Assembly (NCBI GenBank): GCA_031430575.1
Contig: JANPBT010000017.1
Location: 1-64,000, forward strand
DNA: 64,000 bases
DNA from: JANMDS01 sp031430575
GTDB lineage: Bacteria; Pseudomonadota; Gammaproteobacteria; Burkholderiales; Casimicrobiaceae
Direction: 5' to 3'
Shown: positions 48,349 through 58,026 of the stretch, piece after piece
Position numbering within the stretch: position 1 is the stretch's first letter
How the letters are laid out: each line of letters starts with the position of its first letter
Translations under genes and position numbers: made by a program
Notes under the pieces: generated by a model
The model's input: the letters and a program-made list of their open reading frames with translations, nothing else
The model's database searches: none
Told to the model about the DNA's origin: nothing

Positions 48349-50946
48349 CTACGCTGTCAAACTCGCCAAAGCTTCTGCCAACTTCGCGCCGTCTGTCCCG
48401 CCGGCCATGGCTAACTCAGGCTTGCCGCCGCCTTTGCCGCCCACGATCGCCGCGGCTTTACCCACGATCTCGCCGGCTTTGTATTTGCCGACCAAATCAG
48501 AGGTGACGCCTGCGCAGAGCGAGACTTTTCCATCTGCCGATTTTGAGCCGAGCAGGATGATGCCGCTGCCCATTTTGCTTTTGATCTGCTCGACCATTTC
48601 GCGTAGGGTTTTCGCATCTGCGCCGTCGACTTCGGCGGAAAGCACTTTTACGCCGTTGATTTCTTTCGCTTTAGCAAGCAAATCTCCGCCTGCAGCGGCA
48701 GCCAATTTGCTCTTTAATCGTTCGAGCTCCTTTTCAAGTGCGCGGGCGTGCTCTTGCAGCGCGGCGATCTTTTCAGGGATCAGGGCCGCGGGCGATTTGA
48801 GCATCGCAGCCACTTCGTTGGTGCGGGCATCAAGCGCTTGCACCACCGCTAATGCCCCTATGCCCGTGACCGCTTCAACGCGGCGCACACCTGCGGCCAC
48901 GCCGGTTTCTGCGATGATTTTGAAAAAGCCAATATCGCCAGTGCGCGTGACGTGCGTGCCACCGCAAAATTCTTTACTCGTGCCAATTTCCAACACCCGC
49001 ACGACATCGCCATACTTCTCGCCAAAGAGCATCGTCGCGCCGGAGGTGCGGGCTTTTTCGAACTCCATCACCTCTGCGTGGGTGGCAGAATTCGCGATGA
49101 TTTCGGCATTCACCAGCGCTTCTACTTTGCGAATTTCGGCATCGGTAATCGGGGCGTTGTGCGCGAAATCAAAGCGGGTTTTATCTGCATCCACGAGCGA
49201 GCCTTTTTGGGCAACGTGCGCGCCCAGCACTTCCCGCAGCGCCTTGTGCATGATGTGCGTGGCCGAATGGTTGCGGATGGTGCAGCTGCGGGCGTGCAGG
49301 TCAACCTGCGCGTTCACGCTATCGCCCACTTTCAGCGTGCCCTGCGTGAGTGTGCCGTGGTGGCCAAACACATCTGGGATTACTTTTTGGGTATCGGAGA
49401 CGGCGAACGCTCCGCCGACAAAGTTGAGTTGCCCCTGATCGCCCACTTGCCCGCCGCTCTCGGCATAAAACGGCGTATGGTCAAGCACAACGATTGCGTC
49501 GTCTCCAGCCTCAATCTGCGCCGCAGGTATGCCGCCTTTGTAAAGCGCAACGACCTTGCCTGCGTGCGCGAGGGTGTCGTAGCCGTGAAAGGTGGTTTTC
49601 TCGCCGTCGTAGGCGAGCGCTTTGTCCATCTTAAATTTACCGGCGGCGCGGGCTTGGGTTTTCTGCTTCTCCATGGCCACGGCGAAGCCTGCTTCGTCCA
49701 CTTCAACATTGCGCTCGCGGCAGACGTCTGCTGTTAAATCAAGCGGGAAACCATAGGTGTCGTAGAGCTGGAAAGCCACGGCACCATCAAGCGTTTTGAT
49801 GCCTGCTGGCAATGCCTTATCGAGGATGGTCATGCCATGCGCCAGCGTCTCAGAAAACCGCTCTTCTTCTGTTTTGAGGGCAGCGGTCACCTGCGCCTTT
49901 GCCGCACGCAGCTCGGGATAAGTCTGCCCCATTTCTTGATCAAGATCATCCACTAATTTATGGAAGAACAATCCGGTTTGCCCGAGCTTATGGCCGTGAC
50001 GCAAGGCGCGGCGAATGATCCGGCGCAACACATAACCGCGGCCTTCGTTTGACGGGATCACACCATCCACAATTAAAAACGAGCAGGCGCGAATATGATC
50101 GGCGATCACGCGCAGGCTTGGGTTCGCCATGTCTGTTGCGCCGGTTTCGCGGGCGGCGGCTTTCACCAAATTTTGGAAAATATCGATTTCGTAATTGCTG
50201 TGTACGTGCTGCAATATTGCGCTCAAGCGCTCTAAGCCCATGCCGGTATCGACGCACGGCTTTGGCAAGGGCAGCATCGGGCCGTCTTTGACTTCGCGGT
50301 TGTATTGCATGAACACGAGATTCCAAATCTCGATATAGCGATCACCATCTTGCTCGGCCGAGCCCGGTGGGCCGCCCCACACTTTATCGCCGTGGTCGTA
50401 GAAAATCTCGCTACACGGACCGCATGGGCCCGTATCGCCCATCATCCAAAAATTGTCTGAGGCGTAGCGGCTGCCTTTGTTATCGTTAATGCGCACGATG
50501 CGCTCAGCAGGCACGCCCACTTCATTTTTCCAAATATCGTAGGCTTCATCATCTTCAAAATACACCGTGACCCAAAGTTTTTCTGCAGGCAAGGCATAGA
50601 CGACGGTGAGCAATTCCCAGGCATACTTAATTGCGTCGCGTTTGAAATAATCGCCGAACGAAAAGTTACCCAGCATCTCAAAAAACGTATGGTGGCGCGC
50701 GGTGTAGCCAACGTTTTCCAAATCGTTATGCTTGCCGCCCGCGCGCACGCTGCGCTGCGAAGATGTCGCACGGGTATACGCCCGTTTATCAATACCTAAA
50801 AAGCAATCTTTGAACTGCACCATGCCAGAATTGACGAACAGTAACGTTGGATCCGTGCCCGGAATGAGCGAGGAAGAGGCCACATATTGGTGGCCTTTGC
50901 TTACGAAAAAATCGGTGAATTTTTTGCGGATTTCGGAAACGTTCAT
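48349..50946 (-). CDS. alaS: Alanyl-tRNA synthetase
   Basis: An 865-residue class II synthetase. The catalytic domain starts MNVSEIRKKFTDFF with motif 2 in YTRATSSQRSVRAGGKHNDL and motif 3 DTGMGLERLSAILQ. The editing domain has HSATHIMHKALREVLG and the zinc site FCGGTHVTRTGDIG. The C-Ala domain ends GGKGGGKPELAMAGGTDGAK. Length and order are standard. Repeat copy 34 is read as G-G-I-P-A-A-Q-I-E-A-G just before the conserved PFYAESGGQVGD, a linker that differs in E. coli AlaRS. Confidence 0.97.
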   Translation of the reverse strand: MNVSEIRKKFTDFFVSKGHQYVASSSLIPGTDPTLLFVNSGMVQFKDCFLGIDKRAYTRATSSQRSVRAGGKHNDLENVGYTARHHTFFEMLGNFSFGDYFKRDAIKYAWELLTVVYALPAEKLWVTVYFEDDEAYDIWKNEVGVPAERIVRINDNKGSRYASDNFWMMGDTGPCGPCSEIFYDHGDKVWGGPPGSAEQDGDRYIEIWNLVFMQYNREVKDGPMLPLPKPCVDTGMGLERLSAILQHVHSNYEIDIFQNLVKAAARETGATDMANPSLRVIADHIRACSFLIVDGVIPSNEGRGYVLRRIIRRALRHGHKLGQTGLFFHKLVDDLDQEMGQTYPELRAAKAQVTAALKTEEERFSETLAHGMTILDKALPAGIKTLDGAVAFQLYDTYGFPLDLTADVCRERNVEVDEAGFAVAMEKQKTQARAAGKFKMDKALAYDGEKTTFHGYDTLAHAGKVVALYKGGIPAAQIEAGDDAIVVLDHTPFYAESGGQVGDQGQLNFVGGAFAVSDTQKVIPDVFGHHGTLTQGTLKVGDSVNAQVDLHARSCTIRNHSATHIMHKALREVLGAHVAQKGSLVDADKTRFDFAHNAPITDAEIRKVEALVNAEIIANSATHAEVMEFEKARTSGATMLFGEKYGDVVRVLEIGTSKEFCGGTHVTRTGDIGFFKIIAETGVAAGVRRVEAVTGIGALAVVQALDARTNEVAAMLKSPAALIPEKIAALQEHARALEKELERLKSKLAAAAGGDLLAKAKEINGVKVLSAEVDGADAKTLREMVEQIKSKMGSGIILLGSKSADGKVSLCAGVTSDLVGKYKAGEIVGKAAAIVGGKGGGKPELAMAGGTDGAKLAEALASLTA
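49513..49530 (-). repeat. CCTGCGGCGCAG dispersed repeat, copy 34
   Basis: Exact consensus in sense in alaS, read as I-P-A-A-Q-I. Confidence 0.92.
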
Positions 50947-51122
50947 GTCGGGCTAGGCGTTAAGCAATTCAGAGGGGAAAATGAGCAAAACGATGCATTG
51001 CGCGTGAAAACCTGCGCAATGCATCGCTTGGAACTCGGCTTTGCTGGATTATCGCATTTCGACGACAATCAGAATCGACCAAAACCACCGCTTTCACTGG
51101 AGAAATGGTGCGTAAATGGCCA

Positions 51123-51140
51123 AATCTGCGCCGCAGGTTT
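51123..51140 (-). repeat. CCTGCGGCGCAG dispersed repeat, copy 35
   Basis: AAACCTGCGGCGCAGATT on the minus strand, in the 283-bp gap between alaS and the DUF1800 gene. Confidence 0.9.
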
Positions 51141-51229
51141 GGGCGAATTGTCGAGATGCGTTCGCCATCGCAGCCATACGACACGCTACCAATGTGTCGT
51201 CGCATGACGGAGACATATTGACGTTCGGG

Positions 51230-53137
51230 ATGAGAAAGCCTACCCTAAGCAAATTGTTTGCAATCGGGGGTGTGCACTTGGCTCATTTAATGCGTCGCAC
51301 GGCGGGCTGGCTTTGCATGTGCGCGAGCGTTGCGGGCGCCACCGCGATCGCCCAGCCCGTGCGCTCGACTGTGCAGCCAGACTTCAACCCCACCATCGAC
51401 GCTGCGCGCATGCTCACGCAAGCCTCGTTTGGCGCTACGCGAGCCGAGATTGATCGTGTCGCAGGCATTGGCGCAAACGCATGGATCACCGAGCAATTCG
51501 CCAAGGCTGCGCGCTCGTATATTCCGAATACGCTGGCGTATCAAGATGCGGGGAACTATTACTTCAACCCGGCGGTGGGATCGCTTTGGAAGCAAATCTT
51601 CGAAGGCGAAGATCAACTGCGCCAGCGCATGGTCTTCGCACTCTCGCAAATTATGGTGATTTCGCTGCGCAATTCCACCCTCGCTTCCCAGCCGTGTGGG
51701 GCGGCGAGTTATATGGATACGCTCGGGAAACACGCATTCGGGAATTTCCGCGATCTGCTCAAAGACGTCACGCTGCAACCCGCGATGGGCGAGTATTTGG
51801 ACATGAAACGCTCAGGCAAAACCCTTACCGTGAATAACCCCGAAGGCGCATTGGTGAAGTTTTACCCCAATGAAAATTATGCGCGCGAGCTGCTGCAGCT
51901 TTTTTCCATCGGTACCGTGATGCTCAATCTTGACGGCAGCCCAAAGCTTGATGGTGCTGGCAAAGCCATTGCCAGTTACGATGAATCGATCGTAAAAGGC
52001 TTCGCCCAAGCGTTCACCGGCTGGACTTTTTCGCCCGATAAAGCGCGCGACCCGCAATGGAATGAACCCAGCCGCTGGTTATATGCGTTTTACCCAAGCG
52101 AGACGCAATTTCCCACTGCTAGCGAACGCAATGCTGTGCTGTGTAGCCAATGGACAAAGCCGATGGAGCCTTGGCTGGTTAACCGCGCGCAAAGTGGAAA
52201 CTATGATGTCTGTAACCGGCAGCAAGAAGCAGGGCAAGTGCCAGACTACAGCACGTGCGTGAAACCCGATCTACCGCCGCCACACGAGACTGGCGCTAAA
52301 AAATTGCTTAGCGGCACGATGCTGGCGGCAAATCAAACGCCGATGCAAGATATGGATGCGGCGATTGATAATATTTTTAACCACCCCAATGTCGGCCCCT
52401 TCATTGGCAAGCAACTCATCCAGCGGCTGACGATGTCTAACCCGCAGCCGCCGTATGTTGAGCGCGTCGCGAAAGCATTCAACGACAACGGCAAAGGCGT
52501 ACGCGGCGATATGAAATCGGTGATTCGCGCCATTTTGATGGATCCCGATGTGCGGCTTCACATGCGCGCGGAAGGCCCGCTCGCCGGAAAGCTCAAAGAG
52601 CCCATCGTGCGCTTTGTGCAATTTTTGCGCGCGTTTAATTCCCGCGCTGCCGCGGGCTACTACGAGCTGCCTGATCTGAGCGCCCCGGATTCGCTCTATC
52701 AATCGCCACTCGCCGCACCGTCGGTGTTTAACTTTTACCGACCAGATACGCCGCTTCCGGGGCAACCGGCCTACGCAAAAGCGCTTGCGCCAGAATTTCA
52801 ATTGGCGACCGCCAATGCCATTGCCGCTTGGGCTGACTTTTCAGATGGCTATATGATTCGCGGCTACGGCAGCTGGAACGAAGGTGCGGACATCGGCAAG
52901 CACATCAAACCCGACTACACCACCTACATCGCGCTCGCCCAAACCAACCCCGCCAAGCTCATCGATGAGCTCACCATCGTGCTGCTCAACGGCACGATTA
53001 CGCCCGCCTTCCGCACCGAGCTGATCCGCGCGGTGACCAATACGCCGCCGCCAGACCAATATACACAACCGGTCGAGAAATTAAATGTCGCCCTCTGGCT
53101 CATTGTGAATTCGCCTGAATTCCTCATTCAAAAATAA
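51230..53137 (+). CDS. DUF1800-family protein
   Basis: A 635-residue exported protein. The hydrophobic LCMCASVAGATAIAQ (about 24-38) is a signal peptide, and the true start may be ATG 51290 (MRRTAGWLC), giving a tidier signal. DUF1800 features are AARMLTQASFGATRAEIDRV, ENYARELLQLFSIGT, FAQAFTGWTF, LFNHP-like NIFNHPNVGPFIGKQLIQRL and the closing LNVALWLIVNSPEFLIQK. Its function is unknown; it is always paired with DUF1501 proteins, as here (13 bp apart), and the pair is thought to be exported. Confidence 0.88.
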   Translation: MRKPTLSKLFAIGGVHLAHLMRRTAGWLCMCASVAGATAIAQPVRSTVQPDFNPTIDAARMLTQASFGATRAEIDRVAGIGANAWITEQFAKAARSYIPNTLAYQDAGNYYFNPAVGSLWKQIFEGEDQLRQRMVFALSQIMVISLRNSTLASQPCGAASYMDTLGKHAFGNFRDLLKDVTLQPAMGEYLDMKRSGKTLTVNNPEGALVKFYPNENYARELLQLFSIGTVMLNLDGSPKLDGAGKAIASYDESIVKGFAQAFTGWTFSPDKARDPQWNEPSRWLYAFYPSETQFPTASERNAVLCSQWTKPMEPWLVNRAQSGNYDVCNRQQEAGQVPDYSTCVKPDLPPPHETGAKKLLSGTMLAANQTPMQDMDAAIDNIFNHPNVGPFIGKQLIQRLTMSNPQPPYVERVAKAFNDNGKGVRGDMKSVIRAILMDPDVRLHMRAEGPLAGKLKEPIVRFVQFLRAFNSRAAAGYYELPDLSAPDSLYQSPLAAPSVFNFYRPDTPLPGQPAYAKALAPEFQLATANAIAAWADFSDGYMIRGYGSWNEGADIGKHIKPDYTTYIALAQTNPAKLIDELTIVLLNGTITPAFRTELIRAVTNTPPPDQYTQPVEKLNVALWLIVNSPEFLIQK

Positions 53138-53150
53138 CGGACGATCGACT

Positions 53151-54662
53151 ATGAACCGCAGACAATTTATGCGCGACGCCGCTCGCTTTGCGGGTGCAAG
53201 CGCCATGCTGCCATTTGCCCGATTGGCGCATGCGGTGGGGCCATTCACCGACTACAAAGCACTGGTGTGTTTGTATATGTATGGTGGCAACGATTGCCAC
53301 AATACGATCATTCCACTCGGGAGTGAATACGCAACCTACGCCGCCGCGCGCGCTGGCTTGGCAATGTCAAATTCCATCAATATCGCCGCTGACAATCCTG
53401 CGAACTCAATTTTCACGCGCCCGCTCAATGCCATTACCCCGAGCAATGCAAGTGGGCGCAGCTTTGCATTGCACACCAGCTTGAAAAAAACAGCCGCGCT
53501 CTTTAACGCGGGAAAAGCAGCCGTGGTCTCAAACGTCGGCCCGCTGATCCAACCCACCACGAAAGCGCAATATTTGGGAGAAAGCGTAGCGCTGCCGCCG
53601 CAGCTTTTTTCTCACAGCGACCAAGAGGTGTATTGGCAATCACTCTCGGGCGCTCTCGACCAAACAGGTTGGGGCGGGCGCTTCGCTGATTTGATGGAGG
53701 CTGCGCGCACCAACGGCAACTCGCCGCTTGCCATTGCGACCACCGTGTCTGGAGATACACCCTTTCTGCGCGGCGAAACGGCAGTGCCGTATTCCATTTC
53801 GCCGTACGGCCCGCAGCCAATGCGCGCATATCGCAGCTGGGATGCGTACGCCGGGTGCAGCACCTGCCCCGATACCCAAAAAGCGTTTGAAAAGCAAATC
53901 ATCGCAACGCGCTTAAACCGCTATGAAGAGGCTTATGGCGATGCCCTCGCCCGTGCCATCGATACCCAGCGTTTTATCAGCGGCGGCTTAGATGTGACGC
54001 CCACCTTCCGCGGCGATTTTCCCGGCACTGGCGCTGACGTTTTGCCCTTGCAAGACGCAGCTAAACCTGGAGTGGCGCAACACGACGGGGTCATGCAAAA
54101 CCGGCTTGCGGACCAACTGCGCATGGTCTCGCGCATGATCGCCGCGCGCGGAAATTTGATTGCTCCCAACGGGGTGACGCCGAAGCGGCAAGTCTTCTTT
54201 GTCTCCATTGGCGGCTTTGACTCTCATGGCGCAAATTACCAAGATCACGCGCAATTGCTGGCCGCGATTGATGGCGCTGTGGCCGCCTTCCAAGCAAAAA
54301 TGGAAGCCCTCAACATGGCCCAAAACGTCACGCTATTTACCGCCAGTGAATTTGGCCGCACGCTTGAATCCAACGGCGAAGGCAGCGATCACGGCTGGGG
54401 CAGCCACCATTTCGTCGTCGGCGGCGCAGTGCAAGGCGGGAAATTTTTTAGCGCGCCAGGCGCGGGCAGCTTTCCGCTTGTAGCGCTCAACACCACTACC
54501 GACATTGGCGAAGGCCGCTTACTGCCCACGATCTCCGTTGAGGAATACGCCGCGACCCTCGGGCGCTGGTTTGGAATTACCGAAACAGAGTTGAAAATAG
54601 TGCTACCAAATCTAAATAGTTTCCAGCAGTTTGCTAATTTCAATGTGGGGTTTTTGGGCTGA
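53151..54662 (+). CDS. DUF1501-family (sulfatase-like) exported protein
   Basis: A 503-residue protein with a Tat-like signal (MNRRQFMRDAARFAGASAML, then an AHA cleavage site near 26). It shows the DUF1501 core: LVCLYMYGGNDCHNTIIPLG, FSHSDQEVYWQS, FFVSIGGFDSHGANYQDH and LFTASEFGRTLESNGEGSDH, which build an alkaline-phosphatase-like metal site. Activity unproven. Second gene of the DUF1800/DUF1501 operon; a dispersed repeat starts 8 bp after the stop. Confidence 0.9.
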   Translation: MNRRQFMRDAARFAGASAMLPFARLAHAVGPFTDYKALVCLYMYGGNDCHNTIIPLGSEYATYAAARAGLAMSNSINIAADNPANSIFTRPLNAITPSNASGRSFALHTSLKKTAALFNAGKAAVVSNVGPLIQPTTKAQYLGESVALPPQLFSHSDQEVYWQSLSGALDQTGWGGRFADLMEAARTNGNSPLAIATTVSGDTPFLRGETAVPYSISPYGPQPMRAYRSWDAYAGCSTCPDTQKAFEKQIIATRLNRYEEAYGDALARAIDTQRFISGGLDVTPTFRGDFPGTGADVLPLQDAAKPGVAQHDGVMQNRLADQLRMVSRMIAARGNLIAPNGVTPKRQVFFVSIGGFDSHGANYQDHAQLLAAIDGAVAAFQAKMEALNMAQNVTLFTASEFGRTLESNGEGSDHGWGSHHFVVGGAVQGGKFFSAPGAGSFPLVALNTTTDIGEGRLLPTISVEEYAATLGRWFGITETELKIVLPNLNSFQQFANFNVGFLG

Positions 54663-54670
54663 AATCGATC

Positions 54671-54688
54671 ATACCTGCGGCGCAGAAA
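54671..54688 (+). repeat. CCTGCGGCGCAG dispersed repeat, copy 36
   Basis: ATACCTGCGGCGCAGAAA, 8 bp after the DUF1501 stop. Confidence 0.88.
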
Positions 54689-54759
54689 TGATCGATTTTC
54701 GGGGAAATCTCCCGATGTTTTTTAGAAAAATTTCGTAGGGTGATCGGGCGCGCGTTGAT

Positions 54760-55461
54760 TTAGTATTTGTAAAGCGCGGACAAGCTCAATACATCGTAAT
54801 CAAGCTTGCCGTTTGAGCGCGTGGGATCAGCGCCAATAAAACTAAACGTGCGCCCAAGCCCAAAGGTGCGCTCCCATTCGAGACGCACGCCGACGTTGCG
54901 ATTGGCATTCCACTGCACACCAAGGCCGAGATGCGGACGGGCTTGATTGGATTTTGGAGCGGTGAACTCCCGGTCACCAACATCTGCATCGGGCCGAAAC
55001 TCTGAATACCGAAGCTTGGCTAGACCAACGCCACCGCGCAGGTAGACATCAAACGTGGGATGAAGACTCGCCGTCGCGATCGCATCGATACTCAATGCGG
55101 AAGCCGACCACGACGCGTATTGGGTGATCGGCGTGACCTTATTGAGGGAATATGTGGCGCGAAATTTTCCGAAATCTGCATACGACGCTTCGACGGCGAG
55201 TGCCGACGCAAATTTATAGCCCAGAAAAATCTTGTATCCGGTATCGGAGCGATCTTCGCGCACGCTGCTTAACGTACCTGCGGCGGCTTGCCCCGCCGCT
55301 GTAAATGAATCAGCGATTTGGGATGAAATCGAGCCCACACGCGACGTGCCTGCACCGACGCCGACATAAAGATTTGCCAGAGGTGACTGTGCAAACGCAG
55401 TCGGCAGCGCAAGCACCGAGAGTGTGATTGCAAAGGCATTGCGTAACGTTGATGATTTCAT
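54760..55461 (-). CDS. Outer-membrane beta-barrel protein (OmpA/OmpW-like fold)
   Basis: A 233-residue exported protein: signal peptide to about residue 25 (LALPTAFAQ), then eight-strand-type alternation (NLYVGVGAGTSRVG, TGYKIFLGYKFASALAVEAS, FDVYLRGGVGLAKLRYSEF, RPHLGLGVQWNANRNVGVRL) and the C-terminal VLSLSALYKY aromatic end. Small barrels of this kind are structural or adhesive porin-like proteins. ATG 55461 starts the signal; a longer frame extends upstream without support. It converges on the DUF1501 gene. Confidence 0.82.
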   Translation of the reverse strand: MKSSTLRNAFAITLSVLALPTAFAQSPLANLYVGVGAGTSRVGSISSQIADSFTAAGQAAAGTLSSVREDRSDTGYKIFLGYKFASALAVEASYADFGKFRATYSLNKVTPITQYASWSASALSIDAIATASLHPTFDVYLRGGVGLAKLRYSEFRPDADVGDREFTAPKSNQARPHLGLGVQWNANRNVGVRLEWERTFGLGRTFSFIGADPTRSNGKLDYDVLSLSALYKY

Positions 55462-55691
55462 AGATATGCTCCGATGATAGAGAGAAGTTGAAATGACTGA
55501 GGAGAACGATACCACTTCGGATGAGGTCGACCTACGCGGCGTTACTCTGGTCGGGTGCGGGCTCAAGTGCGTCGCTGACACCCGATGCGTTCCCACTTCG
55601 CAATCGCGTCGCACGCGAAACCGCACTACTCATCGTTAGAGCGGGCGAAATCGGCGCGGCGCGCGCGATCAAAAAACGGGCGAAGTGCGTG

Positions 55692-56642
55692 CTATTCATC
55701 GTCTACCGCGCCGCCACGCATCACCCGCAGTGCAAGCGCGACGCTAAATCCTTGCCGCACCATAAAACGCACTTGCCGTGCTTTTTCTTTGTCGTTTTCA
55801 GGCACGGCGCGAAATTTACGCTGCCAAAGCGCGCGCGCGGCTGATTCATCGTCGCCTTCACGCTGCGACAGCGCGCTTTGGATGCTCTCCGCATCAACGC
55901 CAGCATGCTTCATTTTTTGCGTCAGTGCCCGCGCGCTTGTGAGGCCACCCTCGCGGCGAATGAGGCCTTCGGCAAATCGGGTATCTGACAAATAGCCGAG
56001 CGCGCGCATTTCTTCAACCACGCGCGCGGCTACAACCGCTTGCGCATCAAGAATTTCACGCCGATTGGGCGCATCGTCCTCGGGCGCGGGCACTTCATCA
56101 AAGGAGGAGGCCGTTTGCTCGATTCCCACGTTTTTACCAGCGCGATTTTGGTCGGACGTGACTATAGGTACATCAACGAACCCAGACCCAAGCGCACCGA
56201 GCGGATCGAAAACCTGCTTTGCGCGAGGTAAACGCGCATCTGCAGGCATCGACGACGATGCTGTCAATCGGCTTTTGCGACTGTAAGTCATCTCGATGCC
56301 GCTTTGCTGCTCGTGGTCTTGCGCATCACGAGAAACCGACGACTGAGTGCGGGAACGACCCGCATACAGATTGCTCGCGCCGGGAACACTTTTTTCGCTG
56401 GAAGGTTCACTTGCAGATTGACCAAAACGACCAGAGCGACCAGAGCGGGCTTTGGTGCCCCACGCGGCACGGGCTTGCGCTTTAGGCTTTGCGATTGCGA
56501 GCCCGCTTTTTTCCATCAACGCATGCAATGGCTTTTGGGTCAGTTTTTGCAGCAACTCAGCTTCAGAGTATTCACGGGTGGTCAGCAGTTTGAGTGCCCG
56601 ATACTTCAAGCGCTTATGAATGTCTTTTTCGTCGATACTCAT
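55692..56642 (-). CDS. recX: RecX with a large internal insertion
   Basis: A 316-residue protein, about twice the usual RecX length (150-170). Residues about 9-40 match the first RecX helical module (LKYRALKLLTTREYSEAELLQKL). Residues about 205-310 match modules two and three (VVEEMRALGYLSDTRFAEGLIRRE, SARALTQKMKHAGVDAES, RFMVRQGFSVALALRVM). Between them lie about 160 residues of low-complexity, serine/arginine-rich sequence (RSGRSGRFGQSASEPSSEKS...) with no domain seen. RecX dampens RecA filaments; adjacency to recA (141 bp upstream) supports the call. The insertion is in frame and not an obvious mobile element. Confidence 0.85.
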   Translation of the reverse strand: MSIDEKDIHKRLKYRALKLLTTREYSEAELLQKLTQKPLHALMEKSGLAIAKPKAQARAAWGTKARSGRSGRFGQSASEPSSEKSVPGASNLYAGRSRTQSSVSRDAQDHEQQSGIEMTYSRKSRLTASSSMPADARLPRAKQVFDPLGALGSGFVDVPIVTSDQNRAGKNVGIEQTASSFDEVPAPEDDAPNRREILDAQAVVAARVVEEMRALGYLSDTRFAEGLIRREGGLTSARALTQKMKHAGVDAESIQSALSQREGDDESAARALWQRKFRAVPENDKEKARQVRFMVRQGFSVALALRVMRGGAVDDE

Positions 56643-56783
56643 TGGCGCTTATCAGCTCGCGACGACGCGCTCAACCGGGCATCGTCAACAAAACAACGTT
56701 GCGGTAACGCGCTGCTCCGCGCTACCGCTTCGCAAGGGGTGTGCATCCCTTTTGGAAAGTATTTTGTGCGTAAGCCGAAAGGA

Positions 56784-57803
56784 TTACTCCTCCGCGCCCC
56801 GCAATGGAGACGGCGTTGCGATATTGAGTATTTCACGCACGCGCCCTTCGATCTCGGCAGACATTTCTGGATGCTCACGTAAGTATTCGCGCGTATTATC
56901 TTTGCCCTGCCCGATGCGATCGCCTTTGTAGCTATACCACGCGCCAGATTTATCGACGATGTTATGGGCAACGCCAAGCTCGATAATCTCGCCCTGGCGG
57001 GAGATACCTTCTCCATACAGAATATCAAAATGGGCTTCACGGAATGGCGGCGCCACCTTATTTTTAACGACTTTCACGCGGGTCTCATTGCCGACGACTT
57101 CATCACCCTTTTTAATGGATCCGATGCGGCGAATATCGAGGCGAACTGAGGCATAAAACTTCAATGCATTACCACCCGTAGTGGTCTCGGGCGAGCCGAA
57201 CATCACGCCGATTTTCATACGGATTTGGTTAATGAAAATCACCAACGTATTGGTGCGCTTAATATTGCCGGTGAGCTTACGCAGCGCTTGGCTCATTAAG
57301 CGGGCTTGCAAGCCCGGCAGCTGATCGCCCATCTCGCCTTCGATCTCGGCGCGCGGCACGAGCGCAGCCACCGAATCGATTACGACGATATCGACGCCGC
57401 CGGAGCGCACCAACATATCGGCGATCTCAAGCCCTTGCTCGCCGGTATCAGGCTGGCTAATGAGCATATCGCCAACGTTAACCCCCAGCTTTTGGGCATA
57501 GACAGGGTCAAGCGCATTCTCAGCATCGATATAAGCAGCAACGCCGCCCATTTTTTGCATTTCGGCGACAACTTGCAGGCAAAGCGTAGTCTTACCAGAC
57601 GATTCTGGCCCGTAGATCTCGACCACGCGACCGCGCGGCAGCCCGCCAATGCCCAAGGCAATATCAAGCCCTAGCGAGCCCGTGGAGACGACTTGAATGT
57701 CGCTCACCACTTGGCCTTCGCCCATCTTCATGATGGAGCCTTTGCCAAACTGCTTCTCGATTTGCTGCAGCGCAGCGGCCAGTGCTTTATTGCGATCGTC
57801 CAT
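56784..57803 (-). CDS. recA: RecA recombinase
   Basis: A 339-residue recombinase of normal length: Walker A EIYGPESSGKTTLC (about 64-77), the catalytic Glu in AAYIDAENALDP, L1/L2 loop regions (EGEMGDQLPGLQARLMSQAL, FGSPETTTGGNALKFYASVR) and KVVKNKVAPPFREAHFDILY. It drives strand exchange and LexA self-cleavage. No strong Shine-Dalgarno is seen before ATG 57803. Followed by recX on the same strand. Confidence 0.98.
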   Translation of the reverse strand: MDDRNKALAAALQQIEKQFGKGSIMKMGEGQVVSDIQVVSTGSLGLDIALGIGGLPRGRVVEIYGPESSGKTTLCLQVVAEMQKMGGVAAYIDAENALDPVYAQKLGVNVGDMLISQPDTGEQGLEIADMLVRSGGVDIVVIDSVAALVPRAEIEGEMGDQLPGLQARLMSQALRKLTGNIKRTNTLVIFINQIRMKIGVMFGSPETTTGGNALKFYASVRLDIRRIGSIKKGDEVVGNETRVKVVKNKVAPPFREAHFDILYGEGISRQGEIIELGVAHNIVDKSGAWYSYKGDRIGQGKDNTREYLREHPEMSAEIEGRVREILNIATPSPLRGAEE

Positions 57804-57862
57804 GATTTTTTTCGTGATTCACTTATGGGTTAAAGTAGTGTTTAAATCTCTACTAGTGGATG

Positions 57863-57912
57863 AGTGTACAGCAATCTTGTTAACTGTCAACTGGCGGCCT
57901 CGGTTGACAGTT
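57863..57912 (-). promoter_or_regulatory. recA promoter with a 10-bp hyphenated inverted repeat
   Basis: On the minus strand TTGACA (57885-57890), 16 bp, TACACT (57863-57868) makes a good sigma-70 promoter. AACTGTCAAC (57882-57891) and GTTGACAGTT (57903-57912) form perfect 10-bp arms with an 11-bp spacer overlapping the -35. Each arm holds a CTGT/ACAG LexA-like half, but spacing is not the classic N8. Confidence 0.55.
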
Positions 57913-57921
57913 TTGATCTAA

Positions 57922-57939
57922 ATACCTGCGGCGCAGAAT
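57922..57939 (+). repeat. CCTGCGGCGCAG dispersed repeat, copy 37
   Basis: ATACCTGCGGCGCAGAAT, 9 bp upstream of the recA inverted repeat and 88 bp beyond the pncC stop. Confidence 0.88.
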
Positions 57940-58026
57940 GAGGCATAAATCGCGCTACCAACCGTATTTTGCACGCCTTTGAGCCCTCCACGCGCCGCGA
58001 AACCGGTCAACGCGGGCAAATTTGGA

